Source of the DNA: Alkalihalobacillus sp. YIM B00296
GTDB lineage: Bacteria > Bacillota > Bacilli > Bacillales > Fictibacillaceae
Length of the DNA: 64,000 nt
Assembly: GCF_020179385.1 (NCBI RefSeq)
Contig: NZ_JAIBLJ010000002.1
Location: 1-64,000 of the forward strand
Reading direction: 5' to 3'
Of this stretch, positions 37,039-46,021 are shown one piece after another. Every line of letters begins with the position of its first letter. The first letter of the stretch is position 1. The notes under the pieces are model-generated. The model saw nothing but the letters and a program-made list of their open reading frames with translations. It was not told the origin of the DNA and did no database searches. Both the position numbers and the translations under genes were made by a program.

Positions 37039-37248
37039 ATGGAACTTCACCTTGAATTCATCGAAGACAAAGTCGAGTTCTTTGAAGCTAGTGAACTTTC
37101 AAAATTGGAAACGATTATACAAGAAAAGATCGAACAGAACAAAGCCCTGTTACTGCGAGTACATCATGTATCACACCAAGTGACCATCGATCCATCGAGT
37201 GGGAGGCATTTATATTCAGCCGTCGTTCATTTCAGATACAAAGGCTGA
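37039..37248 (+). CDS. yrzA: DUF2536-family small protein (YrzA-like)
   Basis: A 69-aa acidic-then-basic protein, MELHLEFIEDKVEFFEASEL followed by a Lys/Glu-rich helix and a two-strand C-terminus (VTIDPSSGRHLYSAVVHFRY). It matches what I recall of YrzA in size and in position: in B. subtilis yrzA lies between yrrT and yrrS, as here once the MarR-MMPL insertion is set aside. Function is unknown. A strong terminator follows. Confidence 0.65.
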   Translation: MELHLEFIEDKVEFFEASELSKLETIIQEKIEQNKALLLRVHHVSHQVTIDPSSGRHLYSAVVHFRYKG

Positions 37249-37259
37249 AAAAGGATGTA

Positions 37260-37292
37260 GGAGTCGACAAAACCATGTCGGCTCCTTTTTTT
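37260..37292 (+). terminator. Terminator after yrzA
   Basis: A 10-bp stem with one G-U pair (37260-37269 with 37276-37285) and a 6-nt loop is followed by seven T (37286-37292). Confidence 0.88.
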
Positions 37293-37407
37293 CTACGGCT
37301 CAAGTCTGATTTTTAAATAGTGCCGAGGTTCGTTGTTTCATTTCTGAAACTGTCTTAATCTAAAACAAGGAAGAAATTGACAAACATCAATGAAAGTAGG
37401 TTTTATT

Positions 37408-38253
37408 ATGAAAATGCTTTTTACAATCTTAATCATTGTTATAGGAGTCTATCTCCTATTCACCGAAACAAGATTCAAATGGTTCGGTTTTGCTGATGAC
37501 AAGACCTTTTCAGAAACAGTGGATGATACAGAGCGGATTGATATCGATGTGTCTGGTGTAAACACAGAAATCATAATCGAAAACCGTGATGACTTAAGGG
37601 TGCAATTGAAAGGGAAAGGAAGCGTAGATGTGGATAGACGCGGTGATGATATCAATGTGAAGGCAAGAAGAGGCTGGTTCCATTGGTTTAGGTTTGATCG
37701 CTCCAAATTGACCATCCATATACCTGAAAAGTATAGTCAAGAAATGAATCTGGATAACGGCTCAGGGAATCTCTCATTTGCGGGACCCTCTGACCCCATT
37801 AAATTAAAATCCTTAGAAATCGATATGAATTCCGGAAATCTTAATCTTAAAAATATCCATGCAGAAAAGTTTACACATGATGGATCATCAGGAAATGTAG
37901 ATATCAGTAATTTGAAAACTGAATCAGCTTCTTTCGATATCAGCTCCGGAAATGTAAAGGTGAAGAAATTTTCTGGCGCATTGACGGCTGACCTGTCCTC
38001 AGGGAATTTTAACGTTAAGATGGAAGAATTGACCGGTGATGTCGATGTCGAGATAAGTTCAGGTTCTGCAAATCTGGACCTGCCAAAAGAGGCTGACTTC
38101 AAGTTGAAAGGAAAAACGGGCAGTGGGCACATTCATTGTAACTTTCCTTTAAAAAACCAGACATCGGATCGAAAAGTCATTGAAGGCACACATGGTTCAG
38201 GAGAACATCTTATCGATCTAGCGGTGTCAAGCGGAAATATTAAAGTGCACTAA
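37408..38253 (+). CDS. DUF4097-family membrane-anchored beta-repeat protein
   Basis: A 281-aa protein with one N-terminal membrane segment (MLFTILIIVIGVYLLF) and an extracellular region rich in short repeated strands. The motif SSGN or NSGN recurs at roughly 20-residue steps (NSGNLNL, SSGNVDI, SSGNVKV, SSGNFNV, SSGSANL, SSGNIKV), as expected of the right-handed beta-helix-like DUF4097 domain. Related Bacillus proteins (YvlB type) are linked to cell-envelope stress. ATG 37408 follows a weak AGTAGG; the earlier ATG 37390 is possible. It stands alone between two terminators. Confidence 0.8.
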   Translation: MKMLFTILIIVIGVYLLFTETRFKWFGFADDKTFSETVDDTERIDIDVSGVNTEIIIENRDDLRVQLKGKGSVDVDRRGDDINVKARRGWFHWFRFDRSKLTIHIPEKYSQEMNLDNGSGNLSFAGPSDPIKLKSLEIDMNSGNLNLKNIHAEKFTHDGSSGNVDISNLKTESASFDISSGNVKVKKFSGALTADLSSGNFNVKMEELTGDVDVEISSGSANLDLPKEADFKLKGKTGSGHIHCNFPLKNQTSDRKVIEGTHGSGEHLIDLAVSSGNIKVH

Positions 38254-38385
38254 CATATTTATGTGTTAAAGTTCATTGTTGATATTTTCCGGGCGATCCG
38301 CAAGCCTCCTCACCTTGCACAGGAGGTGCTGGCTTCGACGTTCACCACAGGACGTGGTAGTTTTTAGTCGTAGATCCTTAAATTG

Positions 38386-38419
38386 TAGGTCACTGCGGGG
38401 TCTTACCTAGATCACTTTT
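38386..38419 (+). repeat. Degenerate fragment of the 195-bp MITE-like repeat
   Basis: The segment TAGGTCACTGCGGGGTCT and the bases after it match the middle of the elements at 44957 and 50533 with a few changes. The rest of the element is not recognisable, so it is a scrap. Confidence 0.6.
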
Positions 38420-38424
38420 AAATG

Positions 38425-38469
38425 AAAATGACCCTAAGGAACCAACTATCCTTTGGGTCATTTCTTTTC
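38425..38469 (-). terminator. Shared terminator of yrrS and the DUF4097 gene
   Basis: A 15-bp stem with one mismatch (38426-38440 with 38449-38463) is flanked by A-rich and T-rich sequence, so it can work for the convergent genes on both strands. Confidence 0.82.
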
Positions 38470-38481
38470 ATATTTCATTAA

Positions 38482-39171
38482 TTAATTTGCTGCTCCAGGT
38501 TCTCGCGTGACAGAAGTCGGTTTCCAGCCTTCACCTTCCACCCATTCCAACATGACGACGTAAGGATTGTCTTTCTCTGCCGCCGTACTTACAATACCTT
38601 TTGAGGTAGTCGGCGACCCGCCATTTCCAATCCACCAGTATTCGATTTCATCAGGTGATAGACCAGTCGCATATTGAAGTGCTTTTTCTTTTTCTTTCCA
38701 ATCGGTTGTCCCTTTTTCAAAACTGGATTGGTGTGCACCTTCCTGGACAGTTCCTACAGGCTCCCAATCACCATCTGGTCCAGCCGTTTCATCTTTATAT
38801 GTTTTATAGCCTTCCTGATCTTCACTGCTTGAATCAGATGAATCCTCTTCTTTTACGGATGGTTCATCTTCCTGGGATTCGCTGTTAGTTTTATCTTCAT
38901 TTTCCTTACTATCTTCATCCCCTGTTGCTTGTTTATCTGTGTTTTCATCATTGCTTGTATCGTCAGATTGTCCATTTGGATCTGATACCGAAGCGGAATT
39001 TTCTTGATTTGATTGTTCAGTTGCGGATTCATCATCACCAATTAGCATGGACACGCCGACGGCAAGGATCCCGATGAAGACGACACCGATCAATATATTC
39101 AATATAAGCGATTGCTTTTTATTTTTTTTTGTCCGTTCATATCTTGAGCTAGATGAAAAATTATCTCTCAT
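38482..39171 (-). CDS. yrrS: YrrS-family (DUF1510) membrane protein
   Basis: A 229-aa protein with a basic cytoplasmic N-terminus (RYERTKKNKKQ), one membrane segment (LILNILIGVVFIGILAVGVS), a long Ser/Glu/Asp-rich extracellular linker (about residues 48-115) and a folded C-terminal domain with YWWIGNGGSPTTSKGIVST and GWKPTSVTREPG. This layout is that of YrrS/DUF1510. As in B. subtilis it sits next to the pbpI gene and is believed to have an envelope or sporulation-related role; the precise function is unknown. Confidence 0.85.
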   Translation of the reverse strand: MRDNFSSSSRYERTKKNKKQSLILNILIGVVFIGILAVGVSMLIGDDESATEQSNQENSASVSDPNGQSDDTSNDENTDKQATGDEDSKENEDKTNSESQEDEPSVKEEDSSDSSSEDQEGYKTYKDETAGPDGDWEPVGTVQEGAHQSSFEKGTTDWKEKEKALQYATGLSPDEIEYWWIGNGGSPTTSKGIVSTAAEKDNPYVVMLEWVEGEGWKPTSVTREPGAAN

Positions 39172-39361
39172 GGTCTCCCCTCCAATTCTAAATATTATTC
39201 TACCACTCTACATAGATTCGATGAAGGATTAATTTTCATACCGTACAAAAAAATTTTGTTCGTTTAATAATGTGAATATTTGTAATTTTGAAACTAATTT
39301 TGTCGTTAAAGAGGATTTTCGCTATACCATGACCAATATATGTAATAAGGAGGGGTGAAGT

Positions 39362-39598
39362 ATGAAGTTTACAACTTTTCATTCAGAAGAATGGAATCTT
39401 AAAACGTTTCATACGATCGGCTATCAAAAAGATACGCAAACATTACATGTCTGCTTACATGATGGTTCCACACTTGAAGTACTTGATGTATCTGAACAAA
39501 GGCTCTTTGAATTCATCCTTGCGCCTTACAAAGAACAGCATCTTCAGGACCATGTTCTCCCCAACCATGATGTTAAAGTCGTCCAAACCAAAGCATAA
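39362..39598 (+). CDS. Small protein, possibly KTSC-like (78 aa)
   Basis: A 78-aa ORF with a very good ribosome-binding site (GGAGGGG, 7 nt before ATG). The sequence HTIGYQKDTQTLHVCLHDGS and then LEVLDVSEQRLFEFILAP has the strand pattern of KTSC domains (short beta hairpin, then V-x-x-x-hydrophobic helix), which are found in small proteins fused or adjacent to nucleic-acid enzymes. The match is by eye and weak. It lies convergent with pbpI. Confidence 0.6.
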   Translation: MKFTTFHSEEWNLKTFHTIGYQKDTQTLHVCLHDGSTLEVLDVSEQRLFEFILAPYKEQHLQDHVLPNHDVKVVQTKA

Positions 39599-39608
39599 CA
39601 TATATTGC

Positions 39609-41375
39609 TCAGTCTGGTTGTTGTTGCCTTTCATACAACTGATGAACTATCTGCGCAAATGTCTTGTTCGTAGCAGTTTCTGTTTCAACTGAATCCAAGT
39701 CAACAACGGCCAGCGCATATTTTGGAGCATCAGCCGGAAAATAACCCACAAACCACTTGTTGTAAACCTTTTGATCCTTGTTCCCTTTTTCAGCTGTCCC
39801 GGATTTCCCGGCTACAGTCCAGGGTAATTCGTTAAAGGATACGTGTCCTGTGCCATTTGGATCCGTAACGACTCCTTTTAATAACTTTTGAAGCTTTTTG
39901 ATGGTATAGCGAGATAAAGTTTCACCATCCATTTCTTTTTCCTCGAAATCGGCAAGTGTCGTCCCGTTCTTGTAGAGAACTGAATGGGCTGAGCGCACTT
40001 GTTTTTTTGTGCCTCCTCTTGCTATTGTCGCCATCATATTTGCAACAGAAAGGGGGGAAACCTTCACATTCAATTGTCCGATTGCGGTTTGGGCAATTCC
40101 ACGGGGAACATGTTTGTCCTGTTCGTTATTCCATATTTTAGTTCGGTGCTCATCAGGAAAGTGCGTGAAGTCCTCTAAATGAAACACATCGCCTTTCCAA
40201 CCAGCATAGTCTGCAATTCCTAATTTCCCGGTATATTCTTCTACAATATCCAGATCTTTTTCCATCATTTCATTAAGCAGCGTTGCAAATGTGTTGTTGC
40301 AACTCTGAAAAAAACTTTCTTCGAAAGAGAGATAGCCCAGATCACGTTGCTCTTCGCCGTCATTATACGTGTTTTGGCTGCAATTGAAGGTTCGTTCCGG
40401 ATCGTTTGTAAGATGTTCCTCTTCAATCGCTGCTGCCGCCGTCACTATTTTAAAGACAGAGCCTGGGAAATGGGGAGTTAGCATCTGATTCTCCGTTCCA
40501 TCAGCAAGCGGATTGTGTTTGGGCGGTAAAGGACGGCTAACCATAGCCAGAACATCACTGGACGCCACATCCAACAAAACAGCTCCGCCTTTCGTTATGC
40601 TGAATTCATCGATTGCATCTTCAAGAATTTGTTGCGCTACTGGATCCAATGTAGTTTTTAAAGAAACCGGATAAAATGGATTGGATGGTGCGGTATATTT
40701 AACGTCAAACCCGAAAAGCGGTTTACCAGATTGTTCAACATGGTAGATAAGCTTCGATTCCCCTTCTGAAATCAAGAATGGATCGAAAGCTTCTTGTACT
40801 CCGTTGACACCGACCTTTGTGGATTGGCTTATCAGTCCTTTCTCGATACGTTCAGGGTACTTGTTACGTATCGTTTCAGGACTCTCTCGAATAGAACCAA
40901 TGAAATGCCTCGCAAACGTGCTTTCCTCATTGGTTGAGAGCATTTGGCCAAAAGCTCCCTGAATCCTCAATTCATTCACTTCATCGACTGTTTCGCCATT
41001 TATATCTTTATTTTTTATGACAAGTGGATCTTTACGGTTCTCTAACTGGCTTTTCAATTCAAAGGTGGACCGACCTATAATCTGACCAATCTTCTTAAGG
41101 GCTTTTTCATTCTCTTTTAAAAAAGGAAAAAGGATAACGGAAGGCTCATGTACTTTTAATAAAAGATTCCCGTAACGGTCCTCCATTTTCCCTCTTCCAT
41201 CGTCTAGAGCGATCGAGTGGATCCGTTGCTTCACACTTTCTTCAACAAGGTTTACTTGGTATTTTGAGAAAGAGTGTGTATCAATCAATTGGATAAAAGC
41301 AAGCCTGCCGATCAGCAAAGCAAATATCAGACTGAGTAAAATCAGGAAATGATAAATTCTCTTCGGAATGTTCAT
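39609..41375 (-). CDS. pbpI: Penicillin-binding protein, class B transpeptidase (PbpI-like)
   Basis: A 588-aa membrane-anchored transpeptidase that cross-links peptidoglycan. One N-terminal membrane segment (FLILLSLIFALLIGRLAFIQ) is followed by a dimerisation domain and the transpeptidase domain with SxxK (PGSVFKIV), SxN (SCNNTF) and KSGTAEK. ATG 41373-41375 (MNIPKRIYHF) is chosen over the longer frame because GAGGTGGG stands 9 nt upstream. In B. subtilis the yrrR (pbpI) gene is next to yrrS and greA as here and has been tied to spore septum synthesis. Confidence 0.92.
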   Translation of the reverse strand: MNIPKRIYHFLILLSLIFALLIGRLAFIQLIDTHSFSKYQVNLVEESVKQRIHSIALDDGRGKMEDRYGNLLLKVHEPSVILFPFLKENEKALKKIGQIIGRSTFELKSQLENRKDPLVIKNKDINGETVDEVNELRIQGAFGQMLSTNEESTFARHFIGSIRESPETIRNKYPERIEKGLISQSTKVGVNGVQEAFDPFLISEGESKLIYHVEQSGKPLFGFDVKYTAPSNPFYPVSLKTTLDPVAQQILEDAIDEFSITKGGAVLLDVASSDVLAMVSRPLPPKHNPLADGTENQMLTPHFPGSVFKIVTAAAAIEEEHLTNDPERTFNCSQNTYNDGEEQRDLGYLSFEESFFQSCNNTFATLLNEMMEKDLDIVEEYTGKLGIADYAGWKGDVFHLEDFTHFPDEHRTKIWNNEQDKHVPRGIAQTAIGQLNVKVSPLSVANMMATIARGGTKKQVRSAHSVLYKNGTTLADFEEKEMDGETLSRYTIKKLQKLLKGVVTDPNGTGHVSFNELPWTVAGKSGTAEKGNKDQKVYNKWFVGYFPADAPKYALAVVDLDSVETETATNKTFAQIVHQLYERQQQPD

Positions 41376-41507
41376 GGGAACCCACCTCATCAACATTCTC
41401 ACCTGAAACTGCTTTTTTTAAAACAAATTTTTAAGGAGTGAGTGGACACAGGGTCGGCTATTTGTGACAAAATACCCTTTTCAAGTGGTAGCTCCACTGA
41501 ATAAATC

Positions 41508-41548
41508 AAAAGCGGAATCGCCCTGTTGAGCCACGTAGATCACTGGAA
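41508..41548 (+). repeat. Degenerate fragment of the MITE-like repeat
   Basis: AAAAGCGGAATCG... CACGTAGATCACTGGAA matches the inner part of the element at 44957 (about 45017-45059) with a few substitutions and indels. No terminal repeats are visible. Confidence 0.5.
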
Positions 41549-41612
41549 GGCCGACAAGGGAAGCTCGAACCAAACAAAAAGGTTCTGCGTGGGTTTTCAC
41601 TTTCTTTCCTAA

Positions 41613-41648
41613 TTAAAAAACCCGTTCATCTACTCGATAAACGGGTCA
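41613..41648 (-). terminator. Terminator of greA
   Basis: Stem ACCCGTT (41620-41626) with AACGGGT (41640-41646), followed on the minus strand by a run of T. It starts 10 bp after the greA stop. Confidence 0.82.
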
Positions 41649-41657
41649 ATCCTTTAA

Positions 41658-42134
41658 TTAGCCTACTTCTACGATGCGTACGTTCATTTCCCCGCCTGGC
41701 GTTTGTACGGCTACTTCATCGCCGACTGTACGGCCTAACAGGCTCTTAGCCATCGGTGAATCATTAGAAATCTTACCTTCGAATGGATCTGCTTCTGCAC
41801 TGCCGACAATAGTATACGATTCTTCCTCCCCATCAGGTAATTCGATGAATTTTACTGACTTACCAATAGAGACAACGTTAGGATTTTGATTTTGCTCTTC
41901 AATGATTTCGGCATTCCGGACCATCTTTTCGAGCTGTTGGATACGCGCTTCAACGAAAGCCTGTTCATCCTTAGCTGCATCGTATTCAGAGTTCTCTGAT
42001 AAATCTCCAAAACTTCTCGCCACTTTAATACGTTCGACAACCTCTTTACGCTTTTCCGTTTTTAAGTATTCTAATTCATTTTCGAGTTTCTGCTTTCCCT
42101 CTTCTGTCATGTAATGTTTCTTTTCTTCTGCCAT
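41658..42134 (-). CDS. greA: Transcription elongation factor GreA
   Basis: A 158-aa protein that enters the RNA polymerase secondary channel and stimulates cleavage of backtracked transcripts. The N-terminal coiled coil (about residues 1-75) carries the acidic tip ([20 protein letters not shown]), and the C-terminal FKBP-like domain ends [13 protein letters not shown] candidate catabolite-responsive element lies about 75 bp upstream. Gene order udk-greA-pbpI is conserved in Bacillus. Confidence 0.95.
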   Translation of the reverse strand: MAEEKKHYMTEEGKQKLENELEYLKTEKRKEVVERIKVARSFGDLSENSEYDAAKDEQAFVEARIQQLEKMVRNAEIIEEQNQNPNVVSIGKSVKFIELPDGEEESYTIVGSAEADPFEGKISNDSPMAKSLLGRTVGDEVAVQTPGGEMNVRIVEVG

Positions 42135-42209
42135 TATGTGCTCACTCCTCTAAAACCTTCTCGTTACCGACTAGTATATGCATACAAACAAAAGACGTAT
42201 TAATAAAAA

Positions 42210-42225
42210 ATGTAAGCGTAAACAT
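42210..42225 (-). promoter_or_regulatory. Candidate cre site between udk and greA
   Basis: ATGTAAGCGTAAACAT is nearly palindromic and fits the Bacillus cre consensus WTGNNARCGNWWWCAW at every position. It is 76 bp upstream of the greA start codon and 60 bp downstream of udk. If the -10 hexamer of greA is TATACT (42173-42178), the site would be centred near -50, compatible with CcpA activation. Confidence 0.55.
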
Positions 42226-42286
42226 TGTGCGCTACAAGTTGAAAATCTTCACCTCATATCGAAAACAGAGGTAAACTGATCCCCTG

Positions 42287-42928
42287 TCATGGTTTTAATA
42301 TTTCTTTCGTTTCCAAAATTGTTTTGATTTTCGTTACCATCAGATCGATCGCTACTCGGTTTTGACCACCTTCAGGAATTATGATATCAGCATAACGCTT
42401 CGTCGGTTCAATAAATTGATTATGCATCGGACGAACTACCGTTGTATATTGATCGATTACAGAGTCGATGGTACGTCTCCGTTCATTGATATCACGAAGT
42501 AGACGTCTGATGATGCGGACGTCTGCATCAGTATCAACGTATAATTTTATATCCATCAACTCACGCAACCGTTCGTCCTCTAAAATAAGTATACCTTCTA
42601 ATATAATAACATCTTTTGGTTCAATTGGAATTATTTTATCACTTCTTGTGTGCGCTGTATAGTCATAAACCGGTTTTTCAATGGACTGGTTGTTTCGGAG
42701 CAGTTCGATATGTTGGATCAGCAAATCATTATCGAATGCAAGTGGATGATCGTAATTCGTTTCGAGCCTCTCTTCCATTGATTTATCGGATTGATCTTTA
42801 TAGTATGCATCCTGTTCAAGGATTAAAATCGATTGATCAGCAAACTGTCTGAAAATCTCTTTTGCTACAGTCGTCTTTCCAGAGCCTGAACCTCCGGCAA
42901 CGCCTATTACAACTGGTTTCTTACCCAT
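42287..42928 (-). CDS. udk: Uridine kinase
   Basis: A 213-aa enzyme that phosphorylates uridine and cytidine to UMP and CMP in pyrimidine salvage. The P-loop is [17 protein letters not shown] (residues 9-25), with [13 protein letters not shown] and the YDYTAHTRS nucleoside-binding segment and the lid containing [13 protein letters not shown]. It follows trmR with a short gap on the same strand. Confidence 0.95.
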   Translation of the reverse strand: MGKKPVVIGVAGGSGSGKTTVAKEIFRQFADQSILILEQDAYYKDQSDKSMEERLETNYDHPLAFDNDLLIQHIELLRNNQSIEKPVYDYTAHTRSDKIIPIEPKDVIILEGILILEDERLRELMDIKLYVDTDADVRIIRRLLRDINERRRTIDSVIDQYTTVVRPMHNQFIEPTKRYADIIIPEGGQNRVAIDLMVTKIKTILETKEILKP

Positions 42929-42940
42929 GCTTCTTCCCCT

Positions 42941-43600
42941 TCATTCCTTTACTTTATCTTTTAAAATACTAATCGCCATTCCATCACCAACCGGTAGTAT
43001 TGTCGTATGGAAGGTATGCTGATCCATCAAGAATTCATTGTAATCTCGAATTTTATCAGTCAGCTTACGAAATCTTCTCGACTCGATTTCCTCATTTCCT
43101 TTCGCGACGAATCCTCTGAACAAAACATTATCGGTTATAATTACCCCGCCTGGGACGAGCATGCTCTCAAACATCTGGAAAAAACGTTTGTATTGTCCTT
43201 TTGCAGCATCTATAAAAATAAAATCATATGGTCCTGCCTCTTCTATTTGGGGTACCATTTCAAGTGCATCCCCCTCAATCACATGTATGGAATTCTGTAA
43301 TTCCATTTCAATAATGTTGTCGATGGCTTTGCTAAACCGCTCTGGGTCCCGTTCAACTGTAATGACGTGGCTGTCCGGAACAGCTTGTACCATTCGGATC
43401 GCCGAATAACCGATCGCAGTCCCGATTTCTAAAATGCGTTTTGGTTTATGAAGTCGCATGACTTGCAAAAGAGCTTCCATCCCGATCAAATCCATGATTG
43501 GAACGTTCCCTTCCTGTGCCTGTTGCTCCATATGTAGAATTTCGTGTTGTCTCCCAGGGATCAGTCCCTCTAAATAGAATTTCAATTCTTCAGAAATCAT
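42941..43600 (-). CDS. trmR: tRNA 5-hydroxyuridine O-methyltransferase
   Basis: A 219-aa class I methyltransferase of the O-methyltransferase 3 family, homologous to B. subtilis YrrM/TrmR, which makes 5-methoxyuridine at tRNA wobble position 34 from 5-hydroxyuridine. Motif I is RILEIGTAIGYSAIRMVQ, followed by VITVERDPERF and FIFIDAAKGQYKRFF. In B. subtilis two U32-peptidase-like genes that help make the hydroxyuridine (yrrN, yrrO) separate it from udk; here they are missing. Caffeoyl-CoA-type methyltransferase is the generic alternative. Confidence 0.88.
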   Translation of the reverse strand: MISEELKFYLEGLIPGRQHEILHMEQQAQEGNVPIMDLIGMEALLQVMRLHKPKRILEIGTAIGYSAIRMVQAVPDSHVITVERDPERFSKAIDNIIEMELQNSIHVIEGDALEMVPQIEEAGPYDFIFIDAAKGQYKRFFQMFESMLVPGGVIITDNVLFRGFVAKGNEEIESRRFRKLTDKIRDYNEFLMDQHTFHTTILPVGDGMAISILKDKVKE

Positions 43601-43684
43601 GTGGAAGCCTCCTCTTAACCCGGTCTATTTTAACATAAGAAAAGAGGGAATGCGAGTCAATCCCATCCCCCCTAATTTCCTGTA

Positions 43685-44824
43685 TCATTTATTATCTTTA
43701 TTTGCCAGGTCACGCCACTCCTGGATATACTTTTCTTTAATCTTATTATGTTCGTCCAATGTTTTTGCATAAAGAACTTCGCCATTCGGGCGTGCAAAAA
43801 AATAATAGTTCGGATTCGGCTCTGGATTCACCGCTGCATTGATCGCTGATTCTCCAGGTGCAGAAATCGGTCCAATCGGTAAACCGGATTCATGATACGT
43901 ATTGTATGGTGACTCAACTTCTGTGTCTTTATAGGTCACTGTTATTTTAGACTGTTGTTGCGCATAGGTCACCGTCACATCCGATTGGAGAGGCATTCCC
44001 TCTGCCAGACGGTTATAGAAGACACCAGACACTTTAAAGCGGTCTTCTTTTTCTTTGGCTTCTTCTTCAATGATTGAAGCCAGCGTCAGTATCTGATGGG
44101 TAGTATAACCTGAATCTTGTATATCTGCCTGGTAGGACGTGACGATTTTACTCATTTTTCGGACCATGGATTCAATGATGGATTCTAATGAAGGACTTTT
44201 TTCATAGAATTCATATGTCGCCGGAAAAAGATAGCCCTCAAGCGGCCAAATCACCTTTTCATCTAATATCTTTTCATCCAAGATTGGATATTGGACCATT
44301 AATGATTCTATGAACTTCTTGTCTTTCATTTTTTCTTGTACTTCTTCCTCTGTGTAATCCGTTTGTGCGGCAATTCTTTCTGCCACTTCGTTTATCCGTA
44401 ACCCTTCTGGAATACGGACAACCATTTCAGCTTGCTTATATACTTTCCCGTCTTTCAAGGAATTGATGATATCTTTCATTTCCATAGCTTGGGTCAATTC
44501 ATAATTCCCGGCTTGAAAATCATCTTCATTTTTATATTTAACATAATATTTGAATACAAGGGCACTTTTGATGACACCGCTCTCTTCTAATTTTTTAGCG
44601 ATTCCCCCTGTTGAAGTTCCGATCGGTATTTCTACTTCTACTGGCTTATCATTGGTAGCATTGACTGGTTCCAACGCACCTTTAATATATACATAGCCAC
44701 CGATCCCAACGCCTACGATCGAAAAAACAAAGAGCGTGAGCACGATGAAGACAACACGTCTTACTATCTTTGCCTCCTGATTACGGCGCACGATCGTTTC
44801 TTGATCAAGATTTGGTTGAAGCAC
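43685..44824 (-). CDS. mltG: Endolytic murein transglycosylase MltG
   Basis: A 379-aa membrane protein of the YceG/MltG family that cuts nascent glycan strands. After a basic N-terminus comes one membrane segment (VVFIVLTLFVFSIVGVGIGG), a LysM-like region and the catalytic domain with LASIIEEEAKEKED (catalytic Glu) and YNRLAEGMPLQSDVTVTYAQ, then GLPIGPISAPGESAINAAVN. The start is GTG 44822-44824. In B. subtilis the homologous yrrL directly follows the DUF1292 gene; here a repeat element separates them. Confidence 0.92.
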   Translation of the reverse strand: MLQPNLDQETIVRRNQEAKIVRRVVFIVLTLFVFSIVGVGIGGYVYIKGALEPVNATNDKPVEVEIPIGTSTGGIAKKLEESGVIKSALVFKYYVKYKNEDDFQAGNYELTQAMEMKDIINSLKDGKVYKQAEMVVRIPEGLRINEVAERIAAQTDYTEEEVQEKMKDKKFIESLMVQYPILDEKILDEKVIWPLEGYLFPATYEFYEKSPSLESIIESMVRKMSKIVTSYQADIQDSGYTTHQILTLASIIEEEAKEKEDRFKVSGVFYNRLAEGMPLQSDVTVTYAQQQSKITVTYKDTEVESPYNTYHESGLPIGPISAPGESAINAAVNPEPNPNYYFFARPNGEVLYAKTLDEHNKIKEKYIQEWRDLANKDNK

Positions 44825-44956
44825 CTAAATATCCCCCCTCTAATACATCTTTTCTATTATACTATAAGTTAGTATTAATTCGGCTTAAATTCGTCAATTT
44901 TTTTAGTTTTTGTCAAATTAAGGGTATGGGTTAAAGTCATGTTCTATGTAAAAAAA

Positions 44957-45150
44957 GCTCTGTTATTCTTTATTTTTGATTTCTACGAAATTCACTCACT
45001 TTCCGCGGGAGAAAGAAAAGCGGAAGCGACCCGCCGAGTCACACGTAGGTCACTGGAAAACGCTGCGGGGTCTCGCCTGGCTCGCTTTTCCCGCAGGAGT
45101 GTCATGAATTTCGCTAAAAGAAATTTTCTATAAGAAATCAACGACAAAGC
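44957..45150 (+). mobile_element. MITE-like repeat element, copy 1 (about 194 bp)
   Basis: A non-coding element between the DUF1292 and mltG genes. Its left end GCTCTGTTATTCTTT and the right end ACAAAGC are inverted with respect to each other, as are GAAATTCACTCAC (44987 on) and the right-hand GTGTCATGAATTTC (about 45099-45112). The middle carries CTGCGGGGTCTCGCCTGGCT. Copy 2 at 50533 matches it along most of its length in the same orientation. No ORF worth noting; target duplication is not clear. Confidence 0.7.
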
Positions 45151-45240
45151 CAAAAGATAAAGAAAACTTGGCAAAGCCAAGCCTTAGGCGAAGTCTGAGC
45201 CTTAGTTGCTCTTTATATTGAAGAAATACTTTCTTTAAAT

Positions 45241-45271
45241 GTAAAAAAGACTGACCACATTTGTGGTCAGC
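45241..45271 (-). terminator. Terminator of the alaS-ireB-ruvX-DUF1292 operon
   Basis: An 8-9 bp stem CTGACCACA (45251-45259 with 45262-45270) is followed on the minus strand by six T. It lies 18 bp after the DUF1292 stop codon. Confidence 0.88.
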
Positions 45272-45287
45272 CCAAACATCGTTTTGT

Positions 45288-45575
45288 TTATAATTCTTCG
45301 GATTCTTGGAAAGTGTTCAACATTTCTTCAACCATATCCCATTCTTGATCGGATTCGATCGGAAATAGCTCGATATCGTCATCTTTTTCGCCTTTATCCT
45401 CATAACGGAATGCAAAAACCTCAACATCCTCTTCATCCTCGCCAGTTTCCGCCGGAACAAGTACCATATAGGAATGTTCTTTTTCGTCGATATCAAATGT
45501 AAAGAGAACCTCAAATAAGTGTTCTTCTCCATTTTCATCCGGGATAATAATACGCTCTTTTTCTTCCTCTGGCAT
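45288..45575 (-). CDS. yrzB: DUF1292-family protein (YrzB-like)
   Basis: A 95-aa very acidic protein (ERIIIPDENGEEHLFEVLFT, later a Glu/Asp-rich stretch and the VEEMLNTF tail). These features and the place right after ruvX are those of B. subtilis YrzB. Function is unknown. It is the last gene of the alaS-ireB-ruvX set. Confidence 0.85.
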   Translation of the reverse strand: MPEEEKERIIIPDENGEEHLFEVLFTFDIDEKEHSYMVLVPAETGEDEEDVEVFAFRYEDKGEKDDDIELFPIESDQEWDMVEEMLNTFQESEEL

Positions 45576-45592
45576 TTTTAAGCACCTCTTTT

Positions 45593-46012
45593 TTAGTTAG
45601 CTGCTGGGCTGTCTAGAAAGCTCTGTAAAATAAGCACAGCTGCCATTTTATCAATGACCCCTTTTCGCTTTTTACGGCTGACATCCGCTTCGATGAGCAT
45701 CCGTTCCGCCGCAGCCGTGGTCAATCGTTCATCCCACAGCACTGTGGATATTTTTAATGTGTCCTCAATCTGCCGGGCGAATTCTTGACACATTTCTCCA
45801 CTCGGACCGATTGTACCATTCATATTCTTCGGCAGACCGACCACGATTGTGTCGACTTCATGTTTCTCGGCAAGTTCCTTCACATACTGCAAATCCTGGT
45901 CGATGTCTCCCTTACGCCGGTATGTCTCGATTCCTTGTGCCGTCCATCCAAATGCATCACTTAATGCGATGCCTATTGTTTTTGTACCGACGTCTAATCC
46001 TAGTTTTCGCAT
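45593..46012 (-). CDS. ruvX: Holliday junction resolvase-like protein RuvX/YqgF
   Basis: A 139-aa RNase H-fold nuclease needed for 16S rRNA 5' end maturation in many bacteria. Active-site acidic residues sit in [19 protein letters not shown] (first Asp), in the [16 protein letters not shown] segment, and in [20 protein letters not shown], where the family motif DERxTT is clear. It lies between ireB and the DUF1292 gene with very short gaps. Confidence 0.93.
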   Translation of the reverse strand: MRKLGLDVGTKTIGIALSDAFGWTAQGIETYRRKGDIDQDLQYVKELAEKHEVDTIVVGLPKNMNGTIGPSGEMCQEFARQIEDTLKISTVLWDERLTTAAAERMLIEADVSRKKRKGVIDKMAAVLILQSFLDSPAAN

Positions 46013-46021
46013 AAGTTGTGA

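Noticed and set aside
45155-45215. Small inverted repeats CTTGGC/GCCAAG and TTAGGC/GCCTTA next to MITE copy 1
   Set aside because: They form short hairpins but have no T-run, no repeat elsewhere in the window and no evident role.
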